Positions 26,811-35,423 of a stretch of DNA of 64,000 nt are shown piece by piece (the first letter of the stretch is position 1; each line of letters begins with the position of its first letter). The stretch lies in the NCBI GenBank assembly GCA_963716235.1, contig CAVQTE010000023.1:36736-100735 (forward strand). The letters are read 5' to 3'. Under the pieces are notes generated by a model. That model did not search any database and was not told the DNA's origin. It saw nothing but the letters and a program-made list of their open reading frames with translations. The position numbers and the translations under genes were made by a program. This DNA comes from Sva-07 sp963716235. Lineage in GTDB: Bacteria > Actinomycetota > Acidimicrobiia > Acidimicrobiales > Ilumatobacteraceae.

Positions 26811-26863
26811 CCGAAAAATGCGCTGGATTGTGCGCTGAGTGCACATATTCCTGCACATTTCGG
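26811..26863. repeat. CCGAAATGTGCGC-family palindrome, copy 1
   Basis: 53 bp, starting CCGAAAAATGCGCTGG and ending TGCACATTTCGG, with GTGCGC and GTGCAC inside. It is the most diverged copy at its left end. It begins about 20 bp after the prs stop and is followed 16 bp later by copy 2. Confidence 0.75.
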
Positions 26864-26879
26864 ATTGAAGATCGCCGGA

Positions 26880-26931
26880 CCGAAATGTGCGCCGGATCGT
26901 GCACGAGGCGCTCACCGAGCGCACTTTTCGG
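26880..26931. repeat. CCGAAATGTGCGC-family palindrome, copy 2
   Basis: 52 bp, starting CCGAAATGTGCGCCGGATCG and ending GCGCACTTTTCGG; the outer and GTGCGC/GCGCAC segments pair. The first 20 or so bases are identical to copy 5 (29492). It ends 32 bp before the AbiEi/DUF559 gene. Confidence 0.8.
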
Positions 26932-26963
26932 GTCGACCGTTCGGGCGGTGAGGCCGCCCACTG

Positions 26964-27918
26964 GTGGGTGTGATCACCACCGAAATCCTCCAACTGGCCG
27001 CCACGCAGCACGGCGTGGTCAGCCGACACCAACTCGTCGAGATCATCGGCGTCTCACCATCGACGTACACGAGGTCGCGAGCCAAAGGGCTCGTCGTCGA
27101 GGTCGTCCCCGGCGTCGTCCGGTTCGCCTCATCGCCGGAAGACTTCATGATGCGCTGCATGGCGGTGCAGCTCCGGACCGCGCCCGTACGGATTCCTCAG
27201 CGGATGGACGGCGGGAGCGTTGGCCGGCTTGAGAAGCATGCATCGCCAGGTCATCCACGTGACCGTGCCGATCCACGTCGACTCGCGATGCCGAGCTGGG
27301 TCGACGTACACCGGAGCCGTGGTACAGCGAGGCCGACCGGATCGTGCGAGCTGACGGGCTCGTCGTCGCCACGCCGATGCGGATGCTGTGGGGGCTCGCC
27401 GCAATGTGCAACCAGCACCGGTTCGACCGCGCCGCCGAGGATGCCTGGCACCTCGGGCTCATCACGCCGGCCGCCGCCTGGTCGCTACCTCGAAGAGCAC
27501 CGATGCCGCGGAAAGGACGGGGTGGCGAAGCTCGAACGATGGCTCGAAGGGGCGACCGGACGCAATCGAGCCACCCAGAGCAATCTCGAGCGAGTCGCTG
27601 CTCGAAGCACTGGAACGCTGCGGGCTCCCAACGCCGGTCCGACAACATCCGCTCGACATCCCCTCGGGTGAGACGATTCATCTCGACATCGCCTGGCCCG
27701 AGCTCCGCCTCGGCTGTGGAACCCGGCGCGTCATGGCATCACGGAGGCGATCTCGGCCAGCGTCACGACCAGGACCGCGATCCGTGCATGCACCGAGCTC
27801 GGATGGTTGATCATCCGATTCGACGAGGCGATGCGGAACGACCCTGACGCCGCGGCGGTCACAGGTCGCCCGCATCTATCGGCGACGACGCTCCGAACTC
27901 CGAAATGTGCGCTCCTGA
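26964..27918 (+). CDS. AbiEi-type wHTH / DUF559 nuclease-like protein (frameshifted)
   Basis: The N-terminus TTEILQLAATQHGVVSRHQL ... RAKGLVVEVVPGVVRFA is the winged-helix seen in AbiEi-family antitoxins. The middle (WVDVHRS, IVRADGLVVATPMRMLWGLA, RAAEDAWHLGLI) is typical of actinobacterial AbiEi/DUF559 proteins. The C-terminus (SGETIHLDIAWPELRLG, VEPGASWHHGGDLGQRHDQ, CTELGWLIIRFDEAMRN) is a DUF559 domain related to Vsr/PD-(D/E)XK nucleases. Several one-base indels break it, near 27180, 27300, 27480, 27575, 27718 and 27785. Function of such proteins is unknown; toxin-antitoxin and phage-defence links are by homology only. Three palindromic repeats flank it, and its last codons lie inside copy 3. 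No partner toxin gene is adjacent. Confidence 0.72.
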
Positions 27919-27952
27919 GCCCGCCCAGTGCACGATCGAGCGCATTTTTCGG
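27900..27952. repeat. CCGAAATGTGCGC-family palindrome, copy 3
   Basis: 53 bp, CCGAAATGTGCGCTCC at the left and GCGCATTTTTCGG at the right, with GTGCAC inside. The left part supplies the last codons and stop (TGA 27916-27918) of the AbiEi/DUF559 reading frame. The remaining 140 bp to rplY contain no recognised gene. Confidence 0.8.
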
Positions 27953-28092
27953 TGGGGAGGACTGAGGCTCGCGACATGCGGCGGTGGGCGGGAGGGGATG
28001 CGATCGAGCGGCCGATAGATTGGGACGCTGCTGTAACGACGTGGCGCTCGATCTGTGGGCGCCGTCACGAGATCCGATGGAAGCCGATCACC

Positions 28093-28755
28093 ATGTCTGA
28101 GACCGTTCTCCAAGCCGAAACCGGGCGCCAAGCCGGAAGCTCCGATGCCCGCCGCCTGCGCGTCGACGGCAAGATCCCTGCAGTGGTCTACGGCCACGGC
28201 ATGGATCCGCTCCCCATTTCGGTCGATCGTCGCGAGCTGCGCCAGGCCCTGTCGGGCGCTGCGGGCATGAACACGATCCTCGACCTCACCGTCGACGGCA
28301 CCGTGTATCCGACGCTCATCAAGGACATCCAGCGCCACCCCGTGAAGCGCTCGGTGCAACACATCGACTTCATCCAGGTGAACCTCAACGAGGAGATCGT
28401 CGTCTCGATCCCGATCCACCTCGAAGGCGAGGCGAAGGAGGTCGCGTCGAACAACGGCCTCGTCGACCTGGCGATGCAGGAACTCGAGGTGCGCACCACC
28501 CCGCGGAACATCCCCGACGGTGTCACCATCGACATCACGGAGATGACCATGGACTCGGTCATCCGCGTGGAGGACATCACGCTGCCGTCCGGCGTGGTTG
28601 CCGAGGCCGACGCCGACGCCGTGGTCGTCACGGTGCTCGTCACCCGCACCGCTGCGTCCGATGCACAGGAAGCCGCCGACGAAGCCGCTGCGGCAGAGGC
28701 ATCCGCCGATTCCGCTGCGGCAGCCGAAGCGGACGAAGCAGCCGACGGCGAGTGA
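28093..28755 (+). CDS. rplY: Large ribosomal subunit protein bL25 (Ctc form)
   Basis: 220 residues: an N-terminal L25 5S-rRNA-binding domain (GRQAGSSDARRLRVDGKIPAVVYGHG, then HPVKRSVQHIDFIQVN) and the C-terminal beta domain of the CTC/TL5 type (SIPIHLEGEAKEV ... DITLPSGV). An acidic Ala/Glu-rich tail of about 40 residues follows. ATG 28093 begins the conserved sequence; the open frame extends upstream into repeat DNA. It sits in the conserved prs-rplY-pth order, followed by repeat copy 4. Confidence 0.95.
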   Translation: MSETVLQAETGRQAGSSDARRLRVDGKIPAVVYGHGMDPLPISVDRRELRQALSGAAGMNTILDLTVDGTVYPTLIKDIQRHPVKRSVQHIDFIQVNLNEEIVVSIPIHLEGEAKEVASNNGLVDLAMQELEVRTTPRNIPDGVTIDITEMTMDSVIRVEDITLPSGVVAEADADAVVVTVLVTRTAASDAQEAADEAAAAEASADSAAAAEADEAADGE

Positions 28756-28790
28756 TCCGACGCGCCACGGTCCGATGACCGCTGGTGCCA

Positions 28791-28843
28791 CCGAAATGTG
28801 CGCCGATATGTGCACCCAGCGCACTCCACGCCACATTTTTCGG
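28791..28843. repeat. CCGAAATGTGCGC-family palindrome, copy 4
   Basis: 53 bp between rplY and pth: CCGAAATGTGCGCCGATATG at the left, CCACATTTTTCGG at the right. The outer CCGAAA-TGTG / CACA-TTTCGG segments pair and GTGCAC lies in the middle. It ends 17 bp before the pth start, so it may form a hairpin in a common transcript. Confidence 0.8.
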
Positions 28844-28860
28844 TCGTTGAGGGGTGTGTG

Positions 28861-29481
28861 ATGGGGTTGTTCGGGCGCGAGGGGAAGGGCGAGCCGTACG
28901 ACTGGTTGGTCGTGGGGCTCGGGAACCCGGGCGAGAAGTACGCCCGCACCCGCCACAACGTCGGCGAGGAAGCCGTCAGGCTGCTCGCCGAGCGCAAGGG
29001 TGTCGCGCTGAAGGGCGGACGCGACAACGCACTCGTCGCCGAGACCCGCCTGCGCGGACCCGACGGTGAGCAACGCGTCGTGCTGGCGTTCCCGATCACG
29101 TTCATGAACGACTCGGGCCAGGCCGTCAGCGCGCTCGTGCGCCGCTACCGGATCGAGTCACCCGAGCAGATCATCGTGATCCAGGACGAACTCGACCTGC
29201 CACCGGGCGAACTCAAGATCAAGGCAGGTGGCGGTCTCGCCGGCCACAACGGCCTCCGATCGATCACGCAACACCTCAAATCGCAGGACTACCTGCGGGT
29301 GCGCATCGGCGTCGGCAAACCCGAACACAAAGACGTCGGCAAGGGCCACGTGCTGTCGAAGGTGCCCAAGGCCGAGCGAGAACTGCTCGACATCCGCATC
29401 ATCGACGCCGCCGACGCGACCGAGTTGATCATCGCTCGCGGTGTGGATGCCGCCATGCAGCGCTACAACGGCACCCCATGA
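28861..29481 (+). CDS. pth: Peptidyl-tRNA hydrolase
   Basis: 206 residues, intact. VVGLGNPGEKYARTRHNVGEEA carries the conserved Asn and catalytic His of the bacterial Pth family. FPITFMNDSGQAV, IVIQDELDLPPGELKIKAGGGLAGHNGLRS and RVRIGVGKP complete the active-site region. It recycles peptidyl-tRNA released from stalled ribosomes. The N-terminal GLFGREGKGEPYD extension is common in actinobacteria. Repeat copies 4 and 5 flank the gene. Confidence 0.96.
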   Translation: MGLFGREGKGEPYDWLVVGLGNPGEKYARTRHNVGEEAVRLLAERKGVALKGGRDNALVAETRLRGPDGEQRVVLAFPITFMNDSGQAVSALVRRYRIESPEQIIVIQDELDLPPGELKIKAGGGLAGHNGLRSITQHLKSQDYLRVRIGVGKPEHKDVGKGHVLSKVPKAERELLDIRIIDAADATELIIARGVDAAMQRYNGTP

Positions 29482-29491
29482 CCCCCTCGAC

Positions 29492-29551
29492 CCGAAATGT
29501 GCGCCGGATCGTGCACGTCGTGCAGCAGCGCATCTGGCGGCGAATTTTCGG
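29492..29551. repeat. CCGAAATGTGCGC-family palindrome, copy 5
   Basis: 60 bp, the longest copy: left CCGAAATGTGCGCCGGATCG as in copy 2, right end GCGAATTTTCGG, with 7-8 extra bases in the middle. It lies between the pth stop (29481) and the mfd start. Confidence 0.75.
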
Positions 29552-29572
29552 AGTGGGGTGGGCGCATCGGGG

Positions 29573-32500
29573 ATGGGGGCGCGAGGACCAGTGACGACGT
29601 GGGCCTCGACGAGGGCGCCGCTGGGGGCGCTGCCGGCGTTGCTGCGCGACGAGCCGGGGCTCACTCGAGCGCTCGGTGATCCGACGGCCCGACTCGCGGT
29701 GGTCGAGGTGGCCCGGCCGATCTCGATTGCCGCGCTCGCGACGCTGTCGTCACGACGCCCGCTCGTCGTCAGTTGCCCCACCGGCACCATGGCGGGCCAG
29801 CTCGCCGACGACCTCGCCCAGTTCCTGCCGCCCGGCGAGGTCGTGCACTTCCCCGGCTGGGAGACGCTCCCGTTCGAGCGGGTCAGCCCGAGCGTGGAGA
29901 CGATGGGCCAGCGCCTCGACGTGCTGTGGCGCCTCCGCGATCCCGATCGCTGCCCGGCCGTGATCGTCGCCGGCGTGCGAGCACTCCTCCAGAAGCTCGG
30001 CCCCGGCGCCACCACCACCGAGCCGATCATCGTGCGACCTGCTGCCCTGGGTGGCGGGCCGGTCGACCCCGACGAACTCGGCCATCGTCTCGTCGAGTTC
30101 GGCTATCGACGCGAGGAACTCGTCGAACACCGCGGCGAGTTCGCCCGCCGCGGCGCCATCGTCGACGTGTTCCCCTCGACCGCCGACGCCCCGATCCGCA
30201 TCGACCTGTGGGGCGACGAGGTCGACCGCCTCACCCGCTTCGGCGTCAACGACCAGCGCTCGACCGACGACCTCGACGAGGTCATGATCTTCCCGGCCCG
30301 CGAGCTGATGCCGAGCGCCGACGTCAGAGCCAGGGCAGCACGGCTCGTCGCCACCGAACCGTGGGGCCGGGAGCAGTGGGAGCGACTGGCCGAGGGCGTG
30401 CACTTCGACGGCATGGAGAGCTGGTTGCCCTGGCTCGTCGACGACGACCAGCTCCTCACCGACGTGCTGCCCGACACCGCGAAGGTCCTGCTCGTCGAGC
30501 CGCGCCGGATGCGCGACCGCGCCATCGACCTGATCGCCGAGGAGGACGATCTCGCCCGCACGCCTCGCCTCCACGTGGGCCCGTGACCCCGACAAGTCGT
30601 TCCCCCGACTGCACGCCGACCCCGACACGCTGCTCGACACCCGGCGATCCGACTCCTCGCCGTACGCCGGATCGTTCTGGTCGATCGACTCCACCCCCGA
30701 GACGCCCGACACCCCGCTCGTCGAAGCCTCCGGCTGGGGTCCGGTGGCCGGTGACGGCAGTGGCCTCACCGATCGCCTGATCGAGCTCATCGGGCGCGGC
30801 TACCGCGTGGTGGTCGCAGCCGACGGCACCGGATCGGCGCAACGACTGCACGACCTCCTCCTCGACAACGGCCTCGACTTCCCGGTCGTCGAAGCCGGGC
30901 GGCGAACTGCGCGTCGGCGGCAGCATCACCGTCGCCCCCCTCCACCGCGGCTGCACGCTGCCGAACGCGAAGGTGGCGATCGTCGCCGAGAGCGACCTCA
31001 CCGGTCGACGCCGCGCTCACCGCGCCGTGCGCAAACAGAAGCGCGAGAGCGCCAGCACGTTCGAAGACCTGAAGTCCGGCAACTACGTCGTGCACCATCA
31101 GCACGGCGTCGGCCAGTACGAGGGCATGGTCAAGCGGGCCATCGGCGGTGTCGAGCGCGACTACCTCCTCATCTCGTACAAGGGTGGCGACAAGCTCTAC
31201 GTGCCGTCCGACCAGATCGACACGCTGCGCCAGTACGTCGGCGGTGAGGCACCGAAGATGCACCGCCTCGGCGGGTCCGACTTCGCGAAGACCAAGAGCC
31301 GGGTGCGCTCGGCCGTTCGCGAGATCGCCCAGGAACTCGTGGTGCTCTACCAGAAGCGGGTCAACGCCGAGGGCCACTCGTTCGCACAGGACACACCGTG
31401 GCAGGCCGAGATGGAAGAGGCGTTCCCGTACGTCGAAACCCCCGACCAGCGCACCGCGATCGACGAGATCAAGCGCGACATGGAACTCGCCCATCCGATG
31501 GACCGCCTCATCTGCGGCGACGTCGGCTTCGGCAAGACCGAGGTGGCGATCCGCGCCGCGTTCAAGGCAATCCAGGACGGCAAGCAGGTCGCCGTGCTCG
31601 CGCCGACCACGCTGCTCGCGACCCAGCACGGCAACACGTTCGCCGACCGCTTCGCGGGCTTTCCGATTCGCGTCGAAGTGCTCTCTCGGTTCCTCACCGC
31701 GGGCCAGGCCAAGAAGGTCATCGAGGGCGTCAGGACCGGCGAGGTCGACTGCATCATCGGCACCCACCGCCTCCTTGCGAACGACGTGAAGTTCAAGGAC
31801 CTCGGCCTGCTGATCGTCGACGAGGAACAGCGCTTCGGTGTGCAACACAAAGAGACGATGAAGAAGATGAAGACGAACGTCGACGTCCTCACGCTGTCCG
31901 CTACGCCCATCCCTCGCACGCTGGAGATGTCGCTCGTCGGCATCCGCGACCTCTCGCTCCTCCAGACCCCACCGGCCGACCGCCAACCGATCCTCACCTA
32001 CGTCGGCGAGTACGACGAGCGCGTCGCCATCGAGTCGATCCGGCGCGAGTTGCTGCGCGAGGGCCAGGTGTTCTGGGTGCACAACCGGGTGCAGTCGATC
32101 GACACCGCCGCCAGCCGCCTGCGACAACTGGTCCCCGAAGCCCGCATCGCCATCGCCCACGGCCAGATGGACGAGAGCACGCTGGAAACGGTGGTCCAGG
32201 ACTTCTGGGACGGCCAGTACGACGTGCTCGTGTGCACGACGATCATCGAATCGGGCATCGACATGCCGACCGTCAACACCCTCGTCGTGGAGCGCTCCGA
32301 CCTCCTGGGTCTCGGCCAGATGCACCAGCTGCGCGGCCGCGTCGGGCGCTCCGGATCGCGGGCGTACGCGTACCTCTTCTATCCGCGCGACAAGGTGCTC
32401 ACCGAGGAGGCCTACGAGCGGCTGCGCACGATCGGCGAGTCGACCGAACTCGGTTCGGGCTTCAAGATCGCCATGCGCGACCTGGAGATCCGTGGCGCCG

Positions 32501-33063
32501 GCAACCTGCTCGGCGAATCGCAGTCGGGCCACATCGCTGCGGTCGGATACGACCTCTACTGCCAGATGGTGACCGAGGCAGTCAGCGAGATGAAGGGCGA
32601 GCCCCAGCCCGAGGCGCGGTCGGAAATCAAGCTCGACGTGCCGACCGACGCGTTCCTCCCGACGGACTACGTCGCCAAGGAGGAGTTGCGCCTCGAGGCC
32701 TACCGTCGCCTCGCCGGCGTCACGACCGAGGCCGAGGTCGACGACATCCGCACCGAGTGGGAGGACCGTTACGGGCCGCTTCCCGACCCGGCGGGAGCGC
32801 TCCTCCAGGTCGGCTACCTGCGCGCCGAGTGCCATCGCCTCGGTGTCACCGACATCCAGATCTCCGGGTCGGCGTCCACGGGTGGTACCGCCAAGTTGGC
32901 GCCGTTGGAGCTGAAGCTGTCGGAGACCATGCGCCTGCGCCGCATCTCGAAGGGCGCAAAGTACAAGGAGGACCTCGGCCAACTCGTCGTGCCGCTCCCC
33001 CGGGGCGCCGACGCGTCGAACTTCCTCTCGACGTTCCTCCGCGACCTCGTCCCAGCCGAATGA
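29573..33063 (+). CDS. mfd: Transcription-repair coupling factor Mfd (frameshifted)
   Basis: The N-terminal UvrB-homology region (VVSCPTGTMAGQLADDLAQFL, HFPGWETLPFERVSPSVETM) is followed by the RNA-polymerase-interacting domain (GNYVVHHQHGVGQYEGM, KLYVPSDQID). The RecG-type translocase has Walker A GDVGFGKTE, DEEQ box (IVDEEQRFGV), SATPIPRTLEMS and the ESGIDMPTVNTL / QLRGRVGRS motif VI region. A C-terminal D7-like domain follows. Mfd removes stalled polymerase and recruits UvrA. Two or three indels (near 30565, 30640 and 30900) split the first third; the translocase half is one intact frame. The start is uncertain: ATG 29573 or GTG 29591. Confidence 0.94.
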
Positions 33064-33067
33064 AACG

Positions 33068-33126
33068 CGGGTCTGACCCGTACGTCTGACCCTGCGTCTC
33101 AACCTGCGTCTCGACCTGCGTCTCAA
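33068..33126. repeat. GTCTGAC palindrome plus three tandem 12-mers
   Basis: A 13-bp palindrome CGGGTCTGACCCG (33068-33080) and a further GTCTGACC are followed by three direct copies of CCTGCGTCTCAA (33091-33126; the middle copy ends GA). The 12-mer contains CGTCTCA, the arm of the hairpin at 971-999. The array is just after mfd and 33 bp before the next gene. Confidence 0.7.
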
Positions 33127-33159
33127 CCCGCGTGCCATTCTGCGGGTAGCGTTCGGCCA

Positions 33160-33879
33160 GTGGTTCGACGCTCGTTGATGATCCTGCTCCCACTCACGTT
33201 GGCCGCCGTCACGGCGGGCTGCTCGACGTTGTCCGACAGCGACGTCGTCGCCCGGGTGAACGACGTCGAGTTGACCAGCGACGAGTTCGACGCCCAGCTG
33301 ACCGAACTCGGTGTCACCGGCGACGAGGTCGTCGACCTCGAACCCGTTCGTGCCGAGCTCAGCCGGTGGATCCAGCAACAGCTCGTCCCCGCCGAGGAGA
33401 TCGCCGCCATCTACGACGCCGGTGCCGCCGAGGCCGGTGTGGTCTGCATCCGTGCCATCGTGGTGGTCGACCAGGAGGCCGCCGATGCCGCCCTCGACGA
33501 CATCGAATCGGGCACCGACTTCGTCGAGGTGTTCCAGCGCGACAACCTCGACCAGAGCCTCACCGCGACGAACGGCGCCATCCCGTGCATCTCGGCCGCC
33601 GACCTCGAAGGCAACGCCGGAACGCCGTTCATCGACGTCGCGGCCACCCTGTCGGCCGACAACTCCACGGGCACCGCGGTGCTCCTCGATGACGCCGGCT
33701 CCGAGTTGGCCTCGGTCGTTCTCGTGTTCCGTGCATGGGACGAACTCGAGAGCGTCGATGCCGAGCAGGTGACCAGCCTCATCGACGTCACCGAATTCGC
33801 GGCCGACGCCGACGTCTACGTCGACTCACGCTACGGAACGTTCGACGCCGCGACCGGCACGGTCGTGAGTCTCAGCTGA
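33160..33879 (+). CDS. SurA/PrsA-like lipoprotein
   Basis: 239 residues. GTG start, signal peptide RRSLMILLPLTLAAVTAGC with lipobox TAGC, then DVVARVNDVELTSDEFDAQLTEL, which matches the N-terminal helical domain of SurA/PrsA-type periplasmic chaperones. The later segment around CIRAIVVVDQEAADAALDDI and GTDFVEVFQRDN looks like a parvulin-type rotamase domain with weak conservation. Cysteines in VVCIR and IPCIS could pair. Actinobacteria often encode such a lipoprotein between mfd and mazG. It probably helps fold exported proteins; catalytic activity is doubtful. Confidence 0.78.
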   Translation: MVRRSLMILLPLTLAAVTAGCSTLSDSDVVARVNDVELTSDEFDAQLTELGVTGDEVVDLEPVRAELSRWIQQQLVPAEEIAAIYDAGAAEAGVVCIRAIVVVDQEAADAALDDIESGTDFVEVFQRDNLDQSLTATNGAIPCISAADLEGNAGTPFIDVAATLSADNSTGTAVLLDDAGSELASVVLVFRAWDELESVDAEQVTSLIDVTEFAADADVYVDSRYGTFDAATGTVVSLS

Positions 33880-33913
33880 GCGTGCTCGACGACGCCGAAC
33901 ACCGGGCGCGCCG

Positions 33914-35389
33914 ATGACGAGCGCCGCGGAACCCGCGACCGGGGCGCCCCGCATCGTCGTCGTCGGTCTCGGGCCAGGCGGTCATCAGCACGTCACCGAC
34001 GAGACGCGCCACGCCATCGACCGTCTCGATCACCGCTACCTGCGTACCGCCATCCACCCGAGCGCCGATCTCGTCGGCGACGCCACCACGTTCGACCACC
34101 TCTACGAGGCCGCCGACACCTTCGACGACGTCTACACCGAGATCGCCGCCACCCTGGTGGCTGCCGCCGGCGCCCACGGCGAGATCCTCTACGCCGTGCC
34201 CGGGTCGCCGCTCGTACTGGAACGAACGGTCCGCCACCTACGCGGCCGCGACGACATCGACCTCGTGGTGCTCCCCGCGATGTCGTTCCTCGACGTGGCA
34301 TGGGCGAGGCTCGGCATCGACCCGGTGGAAGCGGGAGTCCGCCTCGTCGACGGTCACGACTTCGCCACAGCCGCGGCCGGCGAACGCGGTCCGCTGCTCG
34401 TCGCCCACACCCACGCGGACTGGGTGCTGTCGGAGATCAAGCTGGCGGTCGACGGCGCCACGGGTGACGAACGCGTCACGATCCTCCAGGCACTCGGCAC
34501 CCCCGACGAGCTGATCGTCGAGACGACGTGGGCCGAACTCGACCGCAGCGTCACCGCCGACCACCTGACCTCGCTCTGGATTCCCGAACTCGCCACACCG
34601 GTCGGCGCCGAGTACGTCCGCTTCCATCAACTCACCCGGCTGCTGCGCGAGCAGTGCCCATGGGACATCGAGCAGACCCACGAGACCCTCATGCCCCATC
34701 TCCTCGAGGAGACCTACGAGGTGGTCGATGCGATCGACGGCCTCGACCCCGACGACCCGACCACCGACGACGACCTCATCGAGGAACTCGGCGACCTGCT
34801 CTACCAGATCGAGTTCCACGCCACGATCGCCGAGCAGGAAGGGCGGTTCACGATCGCCGACGTCGCGTCGGGCATCCACGACAAGCTCGTGCGTCGGCAC
34901 CCGCACGTGTTCGGCGACCTCGTCGGATCCGACCTCGGTACCGACGAGGTGCTCGCCAACTGGGACGACATCAAACGCTCCGAGAAGTCACGTTCGTCGG
35001 TCTTCGACGGCATCCCTCGTTCGATGCCGGCCCTGGCCTACGCCGCGAAGGTCGGCGGCAAGGCATCGAAGGTCGGGTTCGACTGGCCCGACGTCGGGGG
35101 CGCCTTCCCCAAGATCGCGGAGGAGACCGACCGAACTGCTCGCCACGCTCGACGAGGAGTCCCGACCGATCGGCGGAGGAACTCGGCGACCTGCTGTTCG
35201 CCGTCGTCAACGTCGCTCGCCACCTGCGCGTCGATCCCGAGCTCGCGCTGCGGGCGGCAACCGACAAGTTCCGCACACGATTCGAGCGTGTCGAGGCCCT
35301 CGCCATCGAGCGTTCGATCGACCTTCGCGATGCCGACGCTGCCCACCCTCGACGCGCTCTGGGACGAGGTCAAGTCGACCGAGACGTGA
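33914..35389 (+). CDS. mazG: Tetrapyrrole methylase/MazG nucleoside triphosphate pyrophosphohydrolase fusion (3' frameshifts)
   Basis: About 491 residues in the YabN layout. The N-terminal tetrapyrrole-methylase-like domain (IVVVGLGPGGHQHVTDET, YAVPGSPLVLERTV) has unknown activity. It is followed by a MazG domain (LTRLLREQCPWDIEQTHETLMPHLLEETYEVVDAI, EELGDLLYQIEFHA; E-x-x-E...E-x-x-D metal ligands) and a second MazG half (PALAYAAKVGGKASKVGFDW, EELGDLLFAVVNVARHL in another frame). MazG hydrolyses aberrant (d)NTPs. Indels near 35133, 35177 and 35345 cancel out, so the final codons (LDALWDEVKSTET) are back in frame. Confidence 0.9.
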   Translation: MTSAAEPATGAPRIVVVGLGPGGHQHVTDETRHAIDRLDHRYLRTAIHPSADLVGDATTFDHLYEAADTFDDVYTEIAATLVAAAGAHGEILYAVPGSPLVLERTVRHLRGRDDIDLVVLPAMSFLDVAWARLGIDPVEAGVRLVDGHDFATAAAGERGPLLVAHTHADWVLSEIKLAVDGATGDERVTILQALGTPDELIVETTWAELDRSVTADHLTSLWIPELATPVGAEYVRFHQLTRLLREQCPWDIEQTHETLMPHLLEETYEVVDAIDGLDPDDPTTDDDLIEELGDLLYQIEFHATIAEQEGRFTIADVASGIHDKLVRRHPHVFGDLVGSDLGTDEVLANWDDIKRSEKSRSSVFDGIPRSMPALAYAAKVGGKASKVGFDWPDVGGAFPKIAEETDRTARHARRGVPTDRRRNSATCCSPSSTSLATCASIPSSRCGRQPTSSAHDSSVSRPSPSSVRSTFAMPTLPTLDALWDEVKSTET

Positions 35390-35390
35390 C

Positions 35391-35423
35391 ACGTACACGA
35401 TGTGTCTGGCACATCGTGTACGT
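35391..35423. terminator. Hairpin between convergent mazG and membrane protein gene
   Basis: Perfect 14-bp arms ACGTACACGATGTG and CACATCGTGTACGT with loop TCTGG. It begins two bases after the mazG stop and ends on the first base of the facing stop codon. The centre TGTGTCTGGCACA resembles the GTCTGAC family with one change. Confidence 0.75.

Noticed and set aside
26791..29572. Insertion sequence carrying the palindromic repeats
   Set aside because: No transposase, terminal target duplication or integrase-like frame was found; the only extra gene is the AbiEi/DUF559 protein.
33091..33126. CRISPR-like array
   Set aside because: The units are 12 bp and directly adjacent, with no spacers and no cas genes.
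30787..33378. 863-codon open frame on the reverse strand of mfd
   Set aside because: It is antisense to a clearly conserved gene, has low-complexity Arg/Val/Gly-rich composition, and arises from codon bias in high-GC DNA. Many other long antisense frames were dismissed for the same reason.
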